Assembly (NCBI RefSeq): GCF_963665995.1
Contig: NZ_OY762512.1
Span: 248,001 to 312,000 of the forward strand
Source of the DNA: Pleurocapsa sp. FMAR1
GTDB taxonomy: Bacteria; Cyanobacteriota; Cyanobacteriia; Cyanobacteriales; Xenococcaceae
DNA length: 64,000 nucleotides
Direction of reading: 5' to 3'
Shown here: positions 50,114 to 59,117 of the stretch, piece after piece
How positions within the stretch are numbered: the first letter of the stretch is position 1
Layout: each line of letters begins with the position of its first letter
Program-made: the position numbers and the translations under genes
The notes under the pieces: model-generated
Told to the model about the DNA's origin: nothing
The model's input: only the letters and a program-made list of their open reading frames with translations
Databases searched by the model: none

Positions 50114-51196
50114 ATGACAACCACTCTACAACAAACCCAAACCCAGAATAGCTGGGAAAGGTTCTGTCAGTGGATCACCAGCACCAACAACCGCATTTAT
50201 GTCGGTTGGTTCGGCGTCTTGATGATTCCTACACTACTTGCAGCAACAACCTGTTTCCTAATCGCCTTCGTCGCAGCACCACCAGTAGACATCGATGGTA
50301 TCAGAGAGCCTGTAGCAGGTTCCTTGCTTTACGGAAACAACATAATTTCTGGTGCAGTAGTACCTAGTTCTAACGCCATTGGACTTCACTTCTACCCAAT
50401 TTGGGAAGCAGCCTCACTTGACGAGTGGCTGTATAACGGTGGACCATACCAACTGATTGTCTTTCACTTCCTAATCGGCGTATTCTCATACCTCGGTCGT
50501 CAGTGGGAACTATCATTCCGTTTAGGAATGCGTCCTTGGATATGTGTAGCCTACTCAGCACCAGTATCAGCAGCCACAGCAGTATTTCTAATCTATCCAC
50601 TAGGACAAGGAAGCTTCAGTGATGGAATGCCTCTTGGTATCTCTGGAACATTCAACTTCATGTTGGTATTCCAAGCAGAACACAATATTCTGATGCACCC
50701 CTTCCATATGTTAGGAGTAGCAGGAGTATTCGGTGGAGCATTATTCTCTGCCATGCACGGTTCACTAGTAACATCGTCCTTAGTACGTGAAACAACTGAA
50801 ACCGAATCACAAAACTACGGATACAAATTCGGACAAGAAGAAGAAACATACAACATCGTCGCAGCCCACGGCTACTTCGGTCGTCTAATCTTCCAATACG
50901 CATCCTTTAACAACTCCAGAGCCTTGCACTTCTTCTTAGGAGCATGGCCAGTGATTGGAATCTGGTTAACAGCAATGGGAATATCCACCATGGCGTTCAA
51001 CCTAAATGGATTCAACTTCAACCAGTCGGTAATGGATTCACAAGGACGTGTAGTCAACACTTGGGCAGACATCTTAAACCGAGCTAACCTGGGTTTTGAG
51101 GTAATGCACGAACGTAACGCTCACAACTTCCCGCTTGATTTAGCAAGTGGCGCTCGAGCTCCTGTAGCATTAACTGCACCTGCAATTAACGGGTAA
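50114..51196 (+). CDS. psbA: Photosystem II D1 protein
   Basis: A 360-aa D1 reaction-centre protein. All key residues are in place: Tyr161, Asp170, Glu189, His190, His198, His215, Ser264, His272, His332, Glu333, His337, Asp342 and the processing site after Ala344. Position 130 is Gln, the low-light (D1:1-like) form, rather than the Glu of high-light forms. Gly80, Phe158 and Thr286 show that it is not the divergent D1' form. Codons favour C-ending synonyms more than the neighbours, as for highly expressed genes. It has its own promoter and terminator. Confidence 0.98.
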   Translation: MTTTLQQTQTQNSWERFCQWITSTNNRIYVGWFGVLMIPTLLAATTCFLIAFVAAPPVDIDGIREPVAGSLLYGNNIISGAVVPSSNAIGLHFYPIWEAASLDEWLYNGGPYQLIVFHFLIGVFSYLGRQWELSFRLGMRPWICVAYSAPVSAATAVFLIYPLGQGSFSDGMPLGISGTFNFMLVFQAEHNILMHPFHMLGVAGVFGGALFSAMHGSLVTSSLVRETTETESQNYGYKFGQEEETYNIVAAHGYFGRLIFQYASFNNSRALHFFLGAWPVIGIWLTAMGISTMAFNLNGFNFNQSVMDSQGRVVNTWADILNRANLGFEVMHERNAHNFPLDLASGARAPVALTAPAING

Positions 51197-51234
51197 TAAT
51201 AAAATAGAGTTAGATAACTCTCAAAGAATTTAGT

Positions 51235-51276
51235 AAAAAGCGTTCTCGCCTTGATAAAGTAACGAGAACGCTTTTT
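51235..51276 (+). terminator. psbA terminator
   Basis: Stem of 14 bp, AAAAAGCGTTCTCG and CGAGAACGCTTTTT, with a 14-base loop, 39 bp after the psbA stop. Confidence 0.92.
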
Positions 51277-51330
51277 GCTTTCAAGAATACTCAGCTATAA
51301 ATATAAAGTTCATCTCCTAGAATTATCATC

Positions 51331-51474
51331 ATGTTTTTAATCTGTTTACTGTTAATCGGTTTGATCGCGAGCGCAACTGTTACCGATACTGAACTTTCTA
51401 CTGTTGAGCTTGCAGAATTTATCCCTGTTCATGTTCGCCTAGACAAGGCAGACAGCTTGAGAAAGTTTGGCTAA
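51331..51474 (+). CDS. Small secreted or membrane peptide, uncertain
   Basis: A 47-aa frame (MFLICLLLIGLIASATVTDT) that begins with a signal-like hydrophobic stretch and continues with a short charged tail. No clear ribosome-binding site and no family match; it may be chance. Confidence 0.3.
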   Translation: MFLICLLLIGLIASATVTDTELSTVELAEFIPVHVRLDKADSLRKFG

Positions 51475-51492
51475 GACTGTATTACCTCAATC

Positions 51493-51780
51493 TCAACTGT
51501 CCCTACTGCATACTGTTCTCTCACTTATGGCGATTGCACTATCCAAACTACAATAACTAAACTTCAAACTACTCCCACTCAAAACAGCAGTAGTTATCTG
51601 ATTAGGTTCAATAGGTATCTTGACATCTTCTGGGAAATCTACCGTTAGTTCTCCGTTTGAATAGATGTCTGCATCTTTATCAGCCTGCTGTAGTTCTTGT
51701 AGAGGCTGTACGGCACTTTCATCATTGAAACTAAGATTTATTATTTTAGTCTTGGCAGCTTCGTCTACTTCAATAGTCAC
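51493..51780 (-). CDS. Hypothetical protein cut off by an IS5-type element
   Basis: A 95-aa acidic protein with a GTG start at 51780 (MTIEVDEAAKTKIINLSFND). The frame is open upstream (KTGEQIITRKV) right up to the IS edge at 51810, so the true N-terminus has probably been removed. The C-terminus reads YCSLDSAIAISERTV. No family recognised. Confidence 0.45.
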   Translation of the reverse strand: MTIEVDEAAKTKIINLSFNDESAVQPLQELQQADKDADIYSNGELTVDFPEDVKIPIEPNQITTAVLSGSSLKFSYCSLDSAIAISERTVCSRDS

Positions 51781-51828
51781 TTTTCTTGTAATTATCTGCT
51801 CGCCAGTCTTATAGAACCCATTTGAGAT

Positions 51829-52864
51829 CTAATTGAAGGCAAGTCTTTTGAGTGAAAGTCGAATAAAACAAAGATTAATTTTAGCGTTAGCATGACTCAA
51901 GGTGCGTTCAAAATTCTTAACTAGACTTTTACATCTTTCCATCCAAGCATTAGATCTTTCTATGACCCATCGAGTTTTAACTGGTACAAACCCTGATTTT
52001 CCCTCTGCTTTCTTTTGGGACTTTGATGGCTTGGGAGATAACTCAAATTTGATCTTGGTCATTATGGCAGGATAAATCTTGATTAGCTCTGTGGTCAATT
52101 TATCTGGATGATATCCGTTGTCGAGAAGAATAGTTATTTTGGGAATGTTGACTGGTTTAGATTTGAAATAATCAATGTTGTTTTTCAACATCTCTAACAA
52201 TCCAGCATCGTCAGATAAACTAGCACGAGTACAATGAGTAAAGAAGCGGATGCGACCCCGCGCCGCCGACAGGCGCAAGGGAAGGCGCACCAAGCGGGGA
52301 AATCCCAAAGTATCTACCGCCAGATGTCTTTTAATGCCCAAGCGTGGATTTATAAAAGCAAAATCCTTTACTCTCAATGCTTGCATTACAGGTATTTTGA
52401 CGAGCGACCCCCGCGCATGGTTCAACAGTTTGCTCGCCCTCGACAACCAAGGGGTACTCCCCGCAGGTACCTCAACGGGGGTTCCCCCCGCAACGCAACT
52501 GTCTCACCGCGCCGCCGAAAGGCGCAAGGGAAGGCGCGAGTTTGACTGCCTGAGAGTCAATCATTATTAGAGTTGTCCATTTGGTTTTTTTTTGGCTTTT
52601 TCTCGCACTTTGCTGTGCAATATCATCATAATTTCCTCAATTACTCCTTGCTCTCGCCATTGTTTATAATGCCAAAAGACTGTTGAATATGGCGGTAAGT
52701 CTTTGGGTAAATCACACTCCTCTGCATCCATTTTTTAGCTGATAGAAAATCCCGTCTAGAATTTCTCTTTTACTCCATGTCGGCGGTTTGGTTTTCTTTT
52801 TCTTCGGTAGCAGGGGTTCGATAATTTCCCACTCCTTATCCGTTAAGCTGCTTGAATAAGTCAT
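51829..52864 (-). pseudogene. IS5-family transposase, broken
   Basis: Starts at 52864 with MTYSSSLTDKEWEIIEPLLP and WSKREILDGIFYQLKNG, the IS5/IS1031-type N-terminus. The catalytic part lies at 51829-52446 (IKRHLAVDTLGFP, ILLDNGYHPDKL, and WVIERSNAWMERCKSL), with the first aspartate region disrupted. The gene is split by in-frame stops and by repeat insertions (about 52251-52300 and 52430-52545), so it cannot make a working enzyme. Confidence 0.8.
52235..52545. repeat. GC-rich repeat blocks inside the IS5 transposase
   Basis: Two blocks: one around 52251-52300 (GCGCCGCCGACAGGCGCAAG) and one at 52430-52545 that shares CAACCAAGGGGTACTCCCCG-type sequence with 575-745. A shared GCGCAAGGGAAGGCGC motif ends both blocks. 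Confidence 0.6.
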
Positions 52865-52909
52865 CCTATTTGATCTTCTTTTTTATAAAGATACCAAATG
52901 GGTTCTATA

Positions 52910-53847
52910 GTAGTGAAGCAAGACCTAATAAACAAAAAGCCATAGAATTTTTTACCAAAGCTATCAAGATTGAGCCAAAATCTGCGGAGGCTTATAAAAG
53001 TCGAGGTTCTGCCTATCAAGATCTCAAAAATTATTCAAAGGCGATCGCCGATCAGAATAAAGCAATTAAAATTGAGCCAAAACCTGGATATTATTTTGAT
53101 CTTGCTTTACTTTACAGAGATGACTTAAAAGATTACCAATCTGCACTCTCGACTTTTACCAGAGCCATTGCTGTTTACCCCGATTCTGGTTTTTACGATC
53201 TTCGTGCTAGCGTATATGTAGCAATGAAGGATTATCAGAAAGCGATCGCTGACTACACTAAAGCCATCAAAAATAGCCCTGAATCGAACAGTTACTTAGG
53301 TCGGGGTCAAGCGTATTTTTTCTTGGAAAACTACAAATTAGCCATAGCTGATTTTACTAAAGCGATTAAACTCTTTCCCGAATATACTGATGCTTACTAC
53401 AATCGAGGTCTTACTCATACTTTTTTAGAAGACTATCCAGCAGCAATTAAGGATCTCACCAAAGCCATTGAAATCTGCAATAAAGATGAATCTGAAAATT
53501 GCACTGAGTATCAACCTACATATACACAACTTTATTTTGAGCGTAGTGCTAATTACTTTAGTTTAGAACAATATCCTCAAGCACTTGCTGACTTGAATAA
53601 AGTTATTTCATTTGAGCCTAAAAATGCTGATGCATATACCCTGCGTGGTATGACTTACAAAAGTCTAAAAGGCGATCAACAAGCCCAAGAAAATTGGCAA
53701 ACCGCAGCCAAACTTTATAAACAACAAGGAAAATTACAATCAATGCTCAAAACTGCTCAAACAGAAGCGCAAATAAGTAAAAAACAGGGAAGGATAGAAG
53801 ATTATCAAATGATTCAACAAGTTATAGAAGTATTTAAGCAATTTTAA
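52910..53847 (+). pseudogene. TPR-repeat protein lacking its 5' end
   Basis: About 310 codons of tandem tetratricopeptide repeats: KAIEFFTKAIKIEPKSAEAY, KAIADYTKAIKNSPES, LAIADFTKAIKLFPEYTDAY and more, with the usual 34-residue period (seven or eight units). TPRs mediate protein contacts. Codons before 52910 belong to the IS5 end, so the native N-terminus and promoter are gone. A fused start at 52852 inside the IS might still give a protein. Confidence 0.75.
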
Positions 53848-53971
53848 TAAACTGCTATTTGTCTAACCGAGCGATTAGCGATACATACCAAGAGGAAAAA
53901 AGTAAATACTATGGTTTGCTTGAAACGTGATGTTAACCTTGTCCAAGAAATTTGGATGGTTTTAAGCTGAC

Positions 53972-54126
53972 GACTATGCCCAAAACAACTCGACAATTGC
54001 TCCAGAACATCTAATGCTGGGAATTTTAGACTTAGGTAAAGATGTTGCTGTTGAATTATTATGAGATTTAGCAGTAGACACAGAAGCATTTCGTTCGCAT
54101 CTAATCGAAGCACTATACGGAAAATG
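53972..54126 (+). pseudogene. Clp N-domain fragment
   Basis: The frame DYAQNNSTIAPEHLMLGILD then LGKDVAVELL, TGA, DLAVDTEAFRSHLIEALYG matches one Clp N-terminal repeat (PEHLLLG...). Only one repeat remains, with an in-frame stop. Confidence 0.5.
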
Positions 54127-54255
54127 AACTCTGACTTATTCAACGAGTTTTAAGAAATGTCTATCACGTTTACACGTAACTATGATGTGGGAGAATTTAA
54201 AGAAAAGCGATGAGTCAGTACCTATACCCATCTCTACAAATGACACGATAATCAA

Positions 54256-54364
54256 TTAAGCAAACGTAGGGTTGTGCCGAATCAAACTCATAAACTCCTG
54301 GCGGGTTTTGGCATCATCAGCGAATATACCTCTGACTGCAAAGAGTAGAAGTCCAAAGGTTAAA
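54256..54364 (-). pseudogene. GTP cyclohydrolase I (FolE) C-terminal fragment
   Basis: Minus-strand RGIFADDAKTRQEFMSLIRH and NPTFA then TAA resemble the C-terminal helix of FolE (LGxFRxDxxTRxEFLxLI). It lies directly downstream of the COG0523 gene at 54365. In many bacteria a FolE paralogue belongs to the zinc-starvation regulon with COG0523 proteins. Confidence 0.5.
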
Positions 54365-55381
54365 TTAAACAGTAACGGAAGTAGCCAAACAGTTACTTAG
54401 CTGTTGGTGGAGTTTATCGGTATCTAAATGACGACCAATAAAGACTAACTGGTTAACAGGAGGAGTAGACCAAGGTTCGGACTTGATATCGTTGCGCTGT
54501 CCGCACAGTTGGAAGATGTGACGTAATTGGCTTCCTGCAAACCAAACAATTCCTTTAGCACGAAATACTTCTAGGGGAAGTCCATCGTTTAAAAACTTGT
54601 TAAATTTATAGACATCAAAGGGTTTATCGCTTTGAAAGGACATAGAAATAAAACCATCGGCTTCTAGGTGATGGGAATGATGGTGATGTTTGTGGTCTTC
54701 TTCTGCAATGTAATTATCTGTCAACACCTCGATTGGGTATGCCGAGGAAACCTCGGCACCCCTCTCGGTCACAGTTAAACCCACATCTAAGATTAACGGT
54801 AGGGGTACTTGAGCGTATTGAGTATAAATAATCCTGGGATTTTTTTTGATAGATGCAATGTAGGTTTCTAATGCGGTTAATTGTTTCTGGTTGACTAAAT
54901 CGGTTTTATTTAATAGCAGGATATCTGCGTAGGTAATCTGCTTAAATGCCACCTCGCTCTCAAAATGTTCTGGGGTAAAGGTTTCGGCATCTACTAGGGT
55001 AATAACCGAGTCGAGGCGAGTAAAATCGCGAAAATCCGTACCAATAAAAGTCAAAATAATTGGTAACGGGTCAGCCACTCCAGTAGTTTCGATAATTAGA
55101 CGCTCTACTTTTTCTTCCCTTGCTAGTATTTTTGTTACTGCTTCTACTAAGCCTTCGTTAATGGTGCAGCAAATACAACCGTTACTCAATTCCACCATGT
55201 CATCGTCATAAGAAACCAAGAGTTGAGCATCGATATTGATATCGCCAAACTCATTAACTAACACTGCAACTTTTGAGTTGTGATTATTTTGCAGAATTTG
55301 ATTAAGCAAGGTGGTTTTACCACTACCGAGAAAGCCTGTAATTATGGTGACTGGTAATTCTGGCAGGGAAGTCTCTAGCAT
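54365..55381 (-). CDS. COG0523 (CobW/YjiA-type) metal-chaperone GTPase, copy 2
   Basis: A 338-aa G3E GTPase. Walker A GFLGSGKTTLL is near residue 16, the metal-binding GCICC motif near 68, ETTGVADPLP near 98 and NKTD near 157. A His-rich stretch (HKHHHHSHH, near 230) and the CobW C-terminal domain ending LVFIGRHLDTDKLHQ follow. It should load or insert zinc under limitation, with a Zur box 39 bp upstream. A hairpin repeat adds ERGAEVSSAYP in frame (54736-54762). Confidence 0.92.
   Translation of the reverse strand: MLETSLPELPVTIITGFLGSGKTTLLNQILQNNHNSKVAVLVNEFGDINIDAQLLVSYDDDMVELSNGCICCTINEGLVEAVTKILAREEKVERLIIETTGVADPLPIILTFIGTDFRDFTRLDSVITLVDAETFTPEHFESEVAFKQITYADILLLNKTDLVNQKQLTALETYIASIKKNPRIIYTQYAQVPLPLILDVGLTVTERGAEVSSAYPIEVLTDNYIAEEDHKHHHHSHHLEADGFISMSFQSDKPFDVYKFNKFLNDGLPLEVFRAKGIVWFAGSQLRHIFQLCGQRNDIKSEPWSTPPVNQLVFIGRHLDTDKLHQQLSNCLATSVTV
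54736..54762. repeat. GCCGAGG hairpin inserted in frame in COG0523 copy 2
   Basis: GGGT-A-TGCCGAGG, loop AAA, CCTCGGCA-CCC. It lies where copy 3 has no equivalent residues, just after the shared GLT motif. Confidence 0.65.
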
Positions 55382-55419
55382 GGTAAAAAAAGTATGTTTT
55401 GTCTAATGTTTATTTATTA

Positions 55420-55434
55420 TAATGATAATCATTA
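55420..55434. promoter_or_regulatory. Zur box upstream of COG0523 copy 2
   Basis: TAATGATAATCATTA, a perfect 7-1-7 inverted repeat, 38 bp before the ATG of the GTPase gene. Confidence 0.75.
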
Positions 55435-55551
55435 TTGAAAAACAAGAGCGATCGCTCTTAGTGATTTTTCTTCGTTATTGGCTCAAGGAAGATTATTGAT
55501 AAGCCTCGCTCTTTTTGATGTCTTATAAATTCTCAATTTTGACTTATATTC

Positions 55552-55806
55552 ATGACTCAAATTCTTAACCGTTTGCCAGATAAATACGAGTTAAACATTC
55601 TTTGTCACTATCGAAACAACACTTCTACTGTACAAATCATTCGTATTACTAATATTATTAATTGGTATTTTGAACGAGTAATTTTCCCTGGAGAATTGCT
55701 TTTATTTAAAGCATTGCCTGAAGCCCTTTTAGAAATTTATAGCAGCGATAAAATTACCACAATGTTAAGAGATCGCCTTGTTTGCGCTCGCCTGAAGATA
55801 AAGTGA
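55552..55806 (+). CDS. DUF1830 protein
   Basis: An 84-aa protein (MTQILNRLPDKYELNILCHY, IQIIRITNIINWYFERVIF-type core, then PGELLLFKALPEALLEIYSS). This fits DUF1830, a small family largely limited to cyanobacteria with unknown function. It is transcribed divergently from COG0523 copy 2 across the Zur box (186 bp away) and convergently with copy 3, so it may share zinc control. Confidence 0.75.
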   Translation: MTQILNRLPDKYELNILCHYRNNTSTVQIIRITNIINWYFERVIFPGELLLFKALPEALLEIYSSDKITTMLRDRLVCARLKIK

Positions 55807-55859
55807 AGGTCTTCTTTGACAATCAAGATAAATATATAACTGTTGTATTTCAGCTACAG

Positions 55860-56897
55860 TTACCAGGGTAAGTTGGGCAGACCAAACTTATTTTTAATTA
55901 TTAAACCAGCTAAACAGTCATTAAGCTGTTCTTTAATTAAAGACTCATCTAAATTACGCCCGATTAAAACAATTTCGTTTTTTGGTTGACTCGTCCAATC
56001 ATCAGATTGAAGATCGTAACGTGGCCCACTGAGTTGAAAAATATTTCGCGTGGGACTTTCTATAAACCATAATATTCCTTTGGCTCGAAATACGTTATTT
56101 GGTAAATGTTCGGTTAAAAAATGGGTAAATTTTTCAAGTTCAAAAGGGCGATCGCTTTGGAAAGAAACAAAACTAAAACCATCATTTGCTAAATGATTAT
56201 TAAAAGATGAGCGATCGCGTCGAAACTTGGAAATTTTATCCTGATAACGATCTTCTTGAGTTAAACCAATATCTAAAATTAGCGGTAAAGGTACTTTGCC
56301 ATATTCGCTCTGTAAAATTCTAAATTCTGGCTTAATATCACCTATAAATGCTTCTAATTCGGTAATTTTTGCTTCACTGGCTAAATCAATTTTATTAATG
56401 ATAACCAGATCGCCATATCTAATTTGACTAAAAGCAGCATCGCTCTCAAAATGTTTCCCATCAAAAGCTGCTGCATCGACCACTGTAATCACCGCATCAA
56501 GGCGAGTTAAGAACTTTAATTCTGTAGAGAGAAAAGTCAAAATAATTGGTAATGGATCGGCGATTCCTGTAGTTTCAATTACCAAATAGTCTATTGCTTC
56601 TCGTTCTAAAACCCGATAAACCGCATCTACTAAACTGTCATTAATCGTACAGCAGATACAACCATTATCAAGCTCTAGCATATTCGATTCTACCGATATT
56701 AGTAGTTGCTCATCGATATTAATATCGCCAAATTCATTGACTAAAACAGCTACTTTTAAATTATCTTTATTTTGTAAGATTCGATTGAGTAAGGTAGTTT
56801 TGCCACTACCTAAAAAACCAGTAATGATCGTTACAGGCATTCCCGTTTTAGGTAGGGATGGCAAGGCATCGGACAGGGTAAAGTTTGGACGAGTCAT
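55860..56897 (-). CDS. COG0523 (CobW/YjiA-type) metal-chaperone GTPase, copy 3
   Basis: A 345-aa G3E GTPase. Walker A GFLGSGKTTLLNRIL is near residue 27, GCICCTIND near 79, ETTGIADPLPIILTF near 108 and NKIDL near 168. The CobW C-terminal domain ends IVLIGRNLDESLIKEQL. There is no His-rich insert. It is closely related to copy 2 and lies just upstream on the same strand, with its own perfect Zur box. The role is metal delivery under zinc limitation. Confidence 0.92.
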   Translation of the reverse strand: MTRPNFTLSDALPSLPKTGMPVTIITGFLGSGKTTLLNRILQNKDNLKVAVLVNEFGDINIDEQLLISVESNMLELDNGCICCTINDSLVDAVYRVLEREAIDYLVIETTGIADPLPIILTFLSTELKFLTRLDAVITVVDAAAFDGKHFESDAAFSQIRYGDLVIINKIDLASEAKITELEAFIGDIKPEFRILQSEYGKVPLPLILDIGLTQEDRYQDKISKFRRDRSSFNNHLANDGFSFVSFQSDRPFELEKFTHFLTEHLPNNVFRAKGILWFIESPTRNIFQLSGPRYDLQSDDWTSQPKNEIVLIGRNLDESLIKEQLNDCLAGLIIKNKFGLPNLPW

Positions 56898-56929
56898 ATT
56901 TTTTGGGTAATTCGTCTCTAATTTTATAT

Positions 56930-56944
56930 GATAATGATTATCAT
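56930..56944. promoter_or_regulatory. Zur box upstream of COG0523 copy 3
   Basis: TGATAATGATTATCA, a perfect 7-1-7 inverted repeat, 32 bp before the ATG. Confidence 0.8.
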
Positions 56945-57034
56945 TTTACCTCGTTCTAAAAAATCTGCGCGATTAATCTAGTGTTGATATGCGATCGCAC
57001 TTTAGCTCAACACTTAGACTTGCCATAATCACAA

Positions 57035-57230
57035 TCAACCAACACAAGCATTCAGTAAGTCCCTTAATCTCTCCTTTTCTAAATTCTGTCCAATAAAAAC
57101 TAATTGATTTTTCGGTATACCTCTCTATCAATCGTCTTCAATTCCAAAGCGTTGACCACTAAGATGAAAGATATGACAAGCGGGGTTCTGTTTTGTTTTT
57201 TGCAACAGAACCAATTATTTCGCTGTCGCT
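57035..57230 (-). pseudogene. COG0523 C-terminal fossil
   Basis: Minus-strand pieces CHIFHLSGQRFGIEDD and NQLVFIGQNLEKERLRDLLN match the C-terminal domain of the two neighbouring GTPases (IFQLSGPRYD, LIGRNLDESLIKEQLND). Frame breaks and a hairpin repeat GGTTCTGTT/AACAGAACC (57184-57212) interrupt it. The rest of the gene is gone. Confidence 0.7.
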
Positions 57231-57368
57231 GAGGCTCGGTGCGAATCCTCTACGTCTGATTTTTTGACCTTAAAATTAATAGCGCGATGCACCTAACAAC
57301 AATTTATGGTACACCGCGCTTAATATTAACTAATTTAGAATTTAATTTATCCTAATCTTTGACTGGAA

Positions 57369-57836
57369 TTAATCGATAGGAGATAGTTCAAAAACATCAT
57401 GACTACCGCCTCGAAGTACTGATTCAGTATGTTTTCCACGATAGCGTTTACCTTGAATAGTTTTGATCGCACCCCAAACCGCACCCAAAGAATAGGTACA
57501 TTTACGAGGGCTACCTTGTTCTTCTCCGGCAGAACAAACAGTCTCGTGAGCATATACTTTAATCATGTCTCCAGTATCTTCGATTTTATCGACTTTACAA
57601 AGACGAGTTCCATTTTCACCCAAAGCATGGTCTAGTTTGCTAGCAAGATCTTCTAAAGAAGGATTAGAATCTGCTAAACCCAATTCGGTAACTAGGTTTT
57701 TGCCTCTAGTACGTCCCGCCGAAACCAGAGCGATCGCCGTAGCTTTTTCGCCCAAGGCTTCTTCCATCCCCGTGATTACGCCTTTAAAACAAACAATACT
57801 GACAAAACCACCTAGCTTTTCTCTTACGTTTGGCAT
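57369..57836 (-). CDS. Hypothetical protein of the Roadblock/GTPase module
   Basis: A 155-aa protein (MPNVREKLGGFVSIVCFKGV) with a GEKATAIALVSAGRTRGKNL segment and two cysteines in the second half (HETVCSAGEE, RKCTYS). The pattern recalls 4-vinyl-reductase-like (V4R) small-molecule domains, but I am not sure. It follows the Roadblock gene by 55 bp on the same strand and probably belongs to the same signalling operon. Confidence 0.65.
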   Translation of the reverse strand: MPNVREKLGGFVSIVCFKGVITGMEEALGEKATAIALVSAGRTRGKNLVTELGLADSNPSLEDLASKLDHALGENGTRLCKVDKIEDTGDMIKVYAHETVCSAGEEQGSPRKCTYSLGAVWGAIKTIQGKRYRGKHTESVLRGGSHDVFELSPID

Positions 57837-57891
57837 TGGTTATTCTCCTTAATTTTTAACTCTGATTAATTTCAATTTCTATCTACTGCAA

Positions 57892-58260
57892 CTAGCTCAT
57901 CATGGGAGCTAAATCTTTAACAATTCGCTTAATTTCCAAGAATAATAGTCCTTGTTTTACTTCCTTACTGGCTAAAACTAATAGAACTGCGTCTTCACCG
58001 CAAGAAACCATGACGCTATAGCCTTTTTCGCCTTCTACTACAATTCGATCTACTATTCCTCTAGACAATTCTTGTCCGATTCTTTCTCCTAAAGAAAGCA
58101 TCGCAGCAGACATAGCAGCAGTTCTTTCTTCGTCCATGTTGCCAGGAAGAACAGCAGTCAGAGATAAACCATCTGGTGTTACCAAGGCAGCACCCTGAAT
58201 ATCTGGGGTGGCTGTAACAAATTTTTGCACCATTTCGGTCAGCATTGATACTTGAGCCAT
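57892..58260 (-). CDS. Roadblock/LC7 domain protein (MglB-like)
   Basis: A 122-aa Roadblock/LC7 fold (PDIQGAALVTPDGLSLTAVL, then LSLGERIGQELSRGIVDRIV and GEDAVLLVLASKEVKQGL). In bacteria such proteins act as regulators of small Ras-like GTPases, such as MglB for MglA, controlling polarity or motility. The GTPase gene upstream on the same strand is the expected partner. Confidence 0.88.
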   Translation of the reverse strand: MAQVSMLTEMVQKFVTATPDIQGAALVTPDGLSLTAVLPGNMDEERTAAMSAAMLSLGERIGQELSRGIVDRIVVEGEKGYSVMVSCGEDAVLLVLASKEVKQGLLFLEIKRIVKDLAPMMS

Positions 58261-58577
58261 TGTGTTTCCTCTTTCTTGAATATTTAAATAATTACTAGTT
58301 TGTATTACAAAATAAAATAAGGTGGTAATAAAATACCACTTATTTTCTGGTATTCCTTAAATAAAGCGTTATGTTTATTCAAAAAAATGCTTATGCTTAT
58401 AGTTCCCAATATTGTCAGTAGAATTAACAATTAGTAAAAAAACTGAAAATAAATAAGATACTTGTCGATCGCGATTTAAATTATTACCAAAATATTTAAA
58501 AGCCTTTAAATATAAAAGCCCTTTTCCAAAAAATATAGATTAATAAACCATGTAATTTGAGCAATAAAAATAGTTAG
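58261..58577. other. Gap in the Roadblock/GTPase module with a hairpin
   Basis: AT-rich. The hairpin at about 58314-58346 (AAATAAGGTGGTA/TACCACTTATTTT) may terminate or attenuate transcription after the GTPase gene. Nothing else is supported. Confidence 0.45.
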
Positions 58578-59117
58578 TTAAACTGCCGACACTAACATTA
58601 ACTGCTCTAATAAAACAACCAGACACTGAGCTACGGAATTAGGCTGTTCTGCATTTACCTTAATCACTGTAGGAGCATTTTTCCTGTTATTAAAACCCAA
58701 AGCTAAAAGAATATCATCTTCTTGCCAAGCACCTTCGCAGTCTGTATGAGTCAAACCTATAATCATGGGAATTTGGACTCTTTGATTCATAAAGGTCAAA
58801 ATTCGGCGCGCCCCACGAAAGTCCTTAGGACGATGAGCAGCAACCAACAGCACATATGCCTGAGCTTGTTTAATAACAATATCCCACATAAAGTCAAAGC
58901 GAGATTGTCCTGGTGTACCGTATAAATATAAAAGCTGTTCGGAATTTAAAGTTAATCGTCCAAAATCAAAAGCAACAGTAGTATTTTTTTTCAAAGAAGC
59001 TGTTTCGTCAGTAGCACGACGCTCTGTATCAACAACCTGAATTTCACTAATGGTACGAATAAAAGTTGTTTTACCCGCTCCGACATTTCCCGTAACTGCA
59101 ATTTTAAAAACTTCCAT
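58578..59117 (-). CDS. Small Ras-like GTPase (MglA/COG2229-like)
   Basis: A 179-aa GTPase. Walker A GNVGAGKTTF is near residue 10 and the switch II region YGTPGQSRFDFMWD near 67. The specificity motif is LTHTD in place of NKxD, as in the COG2229 (SRP-receptor-beta-like) group often paired with Roadblock proteins. It cycles between GDP and GTP to control localisation or motility. Its start overlaps the stop of an upstream remnant (TAATG). Confidence 0.85.
   Translation of the reverse strand: MEVFKIAVTGNVGAGKTTFIRTISEIQVVDTERRATDETASLKKNTTVAFDFGRLTLNSEQLLYLYGTPGQSRFDFMWDIVIKQAQAYVLLVAAHRPKDFRGARRILTFMNQRVQIPMIIGLTHTDCEGAWQEDDILLALGFNNRKNAPTVIKVNAEQPNSVAQCLVVLLEQLMLVSAV

Larger units (their letters stand above)
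51810..52909 (-). mobile_element. IS5-family insertion sequence, degenerate
   Basis: Terminal inverted repeats TATAGAACCCATTTGAGATC and, at the right, its imperfect complement ending GGGTTCTATA. The transposase gene is broken by frame changes and by two GC-rich repeat blocks. The left edge cuts the gene at 51493 and the right edge cuts the TPR gene at 52910. Confidence 0.8.

Noticed and set aside
50170-51072. Several frames of 65-81 codons overlapping psbA on both strands
   Set aside because: Shadows caused by the strong codon bias of psbA.
53844-54143. 99-codon minus-strand frame after the TPR gene
   Set aside because: The opposite strand matches a Clp N-domain fragment; the minus frame has low-complexity Leu/Ile composition.
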